Origin: Pseudomonadota bacterium
GTDB taxonomy: Bacteria > Pseudomonadota > Alphaproteobacteria > Rhizobiales > Rhizobiaceae
Reading direction: 5' to 3'
NCBI GenBank assembly: GCA_023416545.1
Contig: JAEZHO010000077.1
Span: 1 to 7,155 of the forward strand
DNA: 7,155 nucleotides
Of the stretch, positions 6,304 through 7,155 are shown in pieces. A program made the translations under genes and the position numbers. Position 1 is the stretch's first letter, and every line of letters starts with the position of its first letter. The notes under the pieces were generated by a model. That model searched no databases. It had not been told where the DNA came from and saw nothing but the letters and a program-made list of their open reading frames with translations.

Positions 6304-7155
6304 CTACATCGAATAGAGAACCTGCGCGGCCTTCACCGCGGCCGAGGCACGGTTTTCGACGCCGAGCTTCACGTAGATCTGCTCCAGGTGCTTGTTCACC
6401 GTACGGGAGGAGAGGCCGAGAATGTCGCCGATGTCGCGGTTCGACTTGCCCTTGGCGATCCATTCGAGCACTTCCGATTCACGCGCCGTGAGGCTGAAAT
6501 GCTGGCGCAGCATGGCCGAACCCGAGCGGGGCCCGGAGCCACTGAGGCGGAAGAGGAACTCGTCCGGTCCGATTGCTCCGAGAAAATTGAAATCCAGGCT
6601 GGTATCGCCATCCTGGGCAAGCGCGAAGGAAGTGTCGCGCGATGCACCTTCCTGCGCCCGTCCGGCTAGCCATTCGGCAAGGCGGGCCGCCAGCCCGTCC
6701 AGGCCCGTCTCGCTTCCCATGGCGGCATCGAAGAGCCGCATCGCCTGTGGCGTCGACCAGTGGATGCTGCCATCGTTGCGAACCGCGAGGAGATGGCGGC
6801 CGGCCGCATCGAGCGCGACGCGGGCGCTTTGCGCCGAACGGGCGTTAGCGAGATGCACACGTATGCGTGCCCGCAACTCGTCGATGTCGATCGGCTTGGT
6901 CAGATAGTCGACGCCGCCGGAATCGAGCGCATGGACCACGTGCTCCGTCTCGGTGAGCCCGGTCATGAAGATCACCGGTACCTGAGAGATGGAAGGGTTG
7001 GCCTTCAGCCGCCGGCAGGTTGCAAAGCCGTCCAGCGCCGGCATCACGGCGTCGAGAAGGATGAGATCCGGCGTTATGCGATCGACGATGTTGAGCGCCG
7101 CCTGTCCCGACGTGGCGATCAGCACGGAAAAGCCGGACTGTTCCAGCGCTTCGGT
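6304..7155 (-). CDS. Two-component response regulator with receiver and LuxR-type HTH domains, partial (N-terminus beyond right edge)
   Basis: The minus strand is open from the right edge to TAG at 6306-6304, giving 283 visible residues. The first 100 or so are a receiver domain lacking its first strand and acidic pocket, perhaps 15-25 residues. Visible residue 35 (codon 7053-7051, in DLILLDAVMP) is the phosphorylated Asp, followed by VIFMTG (switch Thr) and DYLTKPID (conserved Lys). Residues about 105-215 form a middle region with a PAS-like feel (AVRNDGSIHWSTPQAMRLF). Residues 219-283 are a GerE/LuxR helix-turn-helix, LTARESEVLEWIAKGKSNRD then SSRTVNKHLEQIYVKLGV. It should be a phosphorylation-controlled DNA-binding protein. 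Its kinase and targets are not visible. GTG at 7125-7123 is not a believable start because the receiver fold continues upstream of it. It converges on the pha operon, so shared transcription is unlikely. Confidence 0.9.
   Translation of the reverse strand, partial: TEALEQSGFSVLIATSGQAALNIVDRITPDLILLDAVMPALDGFATCRRLKANPSISQVPVIFMTGLTETEHVVHALDSGGVDYLTKPIDIDELRARIRVHLANARSAQSARVALDAAGRHLLAVRNDGSIHWSTPQAMRLFDAAMGSETGLDGLAARLAEWLAGRAQEGASRDTSFALAQDGDTSLDFNFLGAIGPDEFLFRLSGSGPRSGSAMLRQHFSLTARESEVLEWIAKGKSNRDIGDILGLSSRTVNKHLEQIYVKLGVENRASAAVKAAQVLYSM

Noticed and set aside
1..7155. CRISPR arrays, insertion sequences, tRNA or rRNA genes, attachment sites
   Set aside because: No regularly spaced repeats, transposase motifs, terminal inverted repeats or RNA gene signatures were seen, and nearly all bases are taken up by the eight protein genes.

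Overview
The window looks like a piece of an alphaproteobacterial chromosome or megaplasmid, most likely from the Hyphomicrobiales (rhizobia and relatives). The base composition is GC-rich, gene packing is very tight, and the dominant feature is a seven-function Pha/Mrp-type cation/proton antiporter operon with the phaA and phaB functions fused in one reading frame, the layout familiar from rhizobial pha loci. Genus cannot be set from sequence alone.

Layout. (1) Positions 1-182, minus strand: the N-terminal 60 codons of a small XRE/Cro-type helix-turn-helix regulator that runs off the left edge. (2) Positions 183-228: a short, AT-richer divergent intergenic region with candidate overlapping promoters and small symmetric elements. 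(3) Positions 229-6290, plus strand: phaAB, phaC, phaD, phaE, phaF and phaG, joined by 1-4 base overlaps or a 3 base gap. (4) Positions 6291-6303: a 13 base convergent gap. (5) Positions 6304-7155, minus strand: a NarL/LuxR-type response regulator whose first residues lie past the right edge.

How the genes work together. The six pha polypeptides should form one hetero-oligomeric inner-membrane complex. Its PhaA and PhaD parts resemble the antiporter-like subunits NuoL/M/N of respiratory complex I, and PhaC resembles NuoK. The complex exchanges cytoplasmic Na+ or K+ for external H+ and supports pH and salt homeostasis. The ion cannot be read from sequence: in Sinorhizobium meliloti a pha system is linked to K+ efflux and infection, while other Mrp systems move Na+. 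The divergent XRE gene is a reasonable but untested candidate for local control, because its start codon overlaps the best candidate -35 box of the operon. The response regulator faces the operon tail to tail and probably belongs to a different unit.

I found no undescribed system, CRISPR array, mobile element or RNA gene. The points most worth a second look are the left-edge regulator, the unclear phaAB start with a tiny out-of-frame ORF across it, and the shared control region.
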